A stretch of 64,000 bases of DNA from assembly GCF_005144885.1 (NCBI RefSeq), contig NZ_CP039690.1, positions 620,001-684,000 on the forward strand. The letters are read 5' to 3'. This DNA is from Phreatobacter stygius (lineage in GTDB: Bacteria; Pseudomonadota; Alphaproteobacteria; Rhizobiales; Phreatobacteraceae). A program made the translations under genes and the position numbers. The notes below the pieces were generated by a model that ran no database searches, was not told the DNA's origin, and saw only the letters and a list, made by a program, of their open reading frames with translations. Shown one piece after another: positions 62,868 through 64,000 of this stretch (positions within the stretch are counted from its first letter, which is position 1; each line of letters starts with the position of its first letter).

Positions 62868-62904
62868 CGCCTTCACCTCTCCCCGCCGGGGAAAGGTGAA
62901 GGCG
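62868..62904. repeat. Solo outer palindrome of family I repeat, copy E
   Basis: CGCCTTCACCTCTCCCC (62868-62884) pairs with GGGGAAAGGTGAAGGCG (62888-62904) with one mismatch in 17. Same sequence as the outer arms of the family I elements but with no core. It sits between the tandem LivM and GST genes on the minus strand. Confidence 0.65.
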
Positions 62905-62952
62905 GTGGTTCAGGCGCAATTACCGGAAGACGCGCTGCGTCCCAAAATCGCC

Positions 62953-63990
62953 TCAACCACCCTGCGCTTCGGCCGCGGTCTTGGCGCTCGGCGCGGCGGC
63001 CTTGGCCACCGGCTTTGCGCCGCGAAAGCCGCGAACCATGCGGGCGATCGCCGGGCCGATGCCCTGCGGCAGCGCCAGGATGACCACCACGACGATGGTG
63101 CCGTAGATGAAATAATGCAGGCCGGGCAGCACGCCGCCGAGCTGGCCGCGCAGGATCTCGCCGAGCGGCACCAGCAGGATGGCGCCGACGATCGGCCCGA
63201 AGGCGGTGCCGAGGCCGCCAATGGTGGCGAACAGCACGATCTCGATGGTCAGCACGGGGGATGCGAACAGGTGCGGGTCGATGAAGGTCGAATAGCGGGC
63301 ATAGGCCGTGCCGATCATCGAGGTCAGCACCGCGCTGATCGCCATGGCGATCATCTTGTTGCGCAACAGCCCGACCCCCAGCGCCTGGGCGGCGTTTTCG
63401 TTGTCGCGGATGGCGCGCAGGAAATAGCCGAGCGGCGCGTTGATGATGGCGAGATTGACCACCAGCGCCAGCGTCGCCAGGGCCATGACCAGCCAGAAAT
63501 AGCCATGCGAGCCGCCGAACTGGAACAACAGGAACCGGCCCTCGTCGCGCGGCAGGGACTGGCCCGAGGCGCCGCCGAGGAAGTCCCAGCCGAGCACCAC
63601 GAGCTCGGCCATTTCGGCGAAGGCGAGCGTGATCAGGGCAAAGGACAGGTGGCCGAGGCGGAAGCGATGGTCGATCCAGGCGATCGCCGCGCCCATCGCC
63701 CCCGAGAGCACCGCGGCGATGCCCGCGGCGACCCAGAGATTGATGCCGAGCTGCAGCAAGAGCGCACTGGCGAACACCGCGCCCATGCCGACGAAGATCG
63801 AATGGGCCAGCGAGATCTGGCCGGTCAACCCGCCGACAATGTTCCAGGCCGCCGCGAGGCCCGCATAGATCAGCGCGAGCGTCGCGATGTGCAGGTAATA
63901 GCTCGGCAGCCAGAGCGGCAGGGTTGCCAGCGCGGCAATCGCGATCCACCAGATGGGCGAGAAGACGACATGGTAGAAATTCGGTCGCAT
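62953..63990 (-). CDS. Second branched-chain amino-acid-type ABC transporter permease (LivM-like)
   Basis: A membrane protein of 345 residues with LivM motifs AAWNIVGGLTGQISLAHSIFVGMGA and LGYFLRAIRDNENAAQALGVG. The C-terminus has an Ala/Lys-rich tail (KPVAKAAAPSAKTAAEA). A TGA at 63992-63994 just before its start may be the end of an upstream livH. It belongs to a transporter mostly outside the window; no link to the GST pair downstream is certain. Confidence 0.87.
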   Translation of the reverse strand: MRPNFYHVVFSPIWWIAIAALATLPLWLPSYYLHIATLALIYAGLAAAWNIVGGLTGQISLAHSIFVGMGAVFASALLLQLGINLWVAAGIAAVLSGAMGAAIAWIDHRFRLGHLSFALITLAFAEMAELVVLGWDFLGGASGQSLPRDEGRFLLFQFGGSHGYFWLVMALATLALVVNLAIINAPLGYFLRAIRDNENAAQALGVGLLRNKMIAMAISAVLTSMIGTAYARYSTFIDPHLFASPVLTIEIVLFATIGGLGTAFGPIVGAILLVPLGEILRGQLGGVLPGLHYFIYGTIVVVVILALPQGIGPAIARMVRGFRGAKPVAKAAAPSAKTAAEAQGG

Positions 63991-64000
63991 GTCAGGCTTT

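Overview
The window is about 64 kb of very GC-rich chromosomal DNA from an alphaproteobacterium, most likely a member of Hyphomicrobiales (Rhizobiales). The clues are an Omp25/Omp31-type beta-barrel protein with the WTGFYIGG motif, a PmtA-like phospholipid methyltransferase, an imuA-imuB-dnaE2 cassette behind a direct-repeat LexA box of the alphaproteobacterial type (GTTC-N7-GTTC), and intergenic repeats whose spurious translations (SLRHGRACHGHPRL and similar) recur in this order. I cannot fix the genus. I see no phage, insertion sequence, tRNA, rRNA or CRISPR array. Coding density is high and most large antisense open frames are GC-driven shadows.

Layout. 1-10.2 kb is mostly housekeeping: a TrmN6-like methyltransferase, a DUF2007 protein, polyprenyl diphosphate synthase, queC, ispE, a TPR protein, prmB, a GNAT acetyltransferase and ettA. 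10.4-20 kb is mixed metabolism and regulation: an FMN lactate 2-monooxygenase-like enzyme, a TSUP transporter, an AraC regulator with an epoxide hydrolase, an ArsR/SRPBCC pair, an ABC exporter, an EthD protein and a thioesterase. 20.4-26 kb is the SOS mutagenesis cassette imuA-imuB-dnaE2, with imuB frameshifted in this sequence. 26.3-28.9 kb encodes a DosP-like PAS-PAS-GAF-GGDEF-EAL sensor. 29.1-35.3 kb is a LysR-controlled polyamine-type ABC transporter plus a ureohydrolase homologue that lacks two usual active-site residues. 35.5-43.2 kb is a branched-chain-amino-acid-type ABC transporter with an LLM flavin monooxygenase and a flavin reductase, divergent from a LysR gene. 43.6-47.5 kb holds the outer-membrane protein and a TetR-controlled acyl-CoA dehydrogenase plus APH-like kinase pair. 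47.8-50.9 kb is a NitT/TauT-type ABC transporter whose ribosome binding site lies inside a long hairpin. 51-60 kb is acyl-CoA catabolism: an MBL hydrolase, a MaoC-like hydratase, an SCP2-type thiolase, an HMG-CoA-synthase-like/DUF35 fusion, an SDR and two acyl-CoA dehydrogenases. 60-64 kb holds a TetR gene, the PmtA-like enzyme, an HCCA isomerase/DsbA-like protein, a GST and a second LivM permease running off the window.

Two things tie the window together. First, three families of palindromic intergenic repeats sit almost exclusively between convergent genes: eight convergent junctions carry one, so they may act as bidirectional terminators. Second, several transcription units have clear dyad sites next to their predicted regulators (LexA, LysR twice, ArsR, TetR twice). 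The most interesting candidates are the hairpin-occluded ABC transporter leader, the altered ureohydrolase, the DosP homologue with a changed heme pocket, and the frameshifted imuB.
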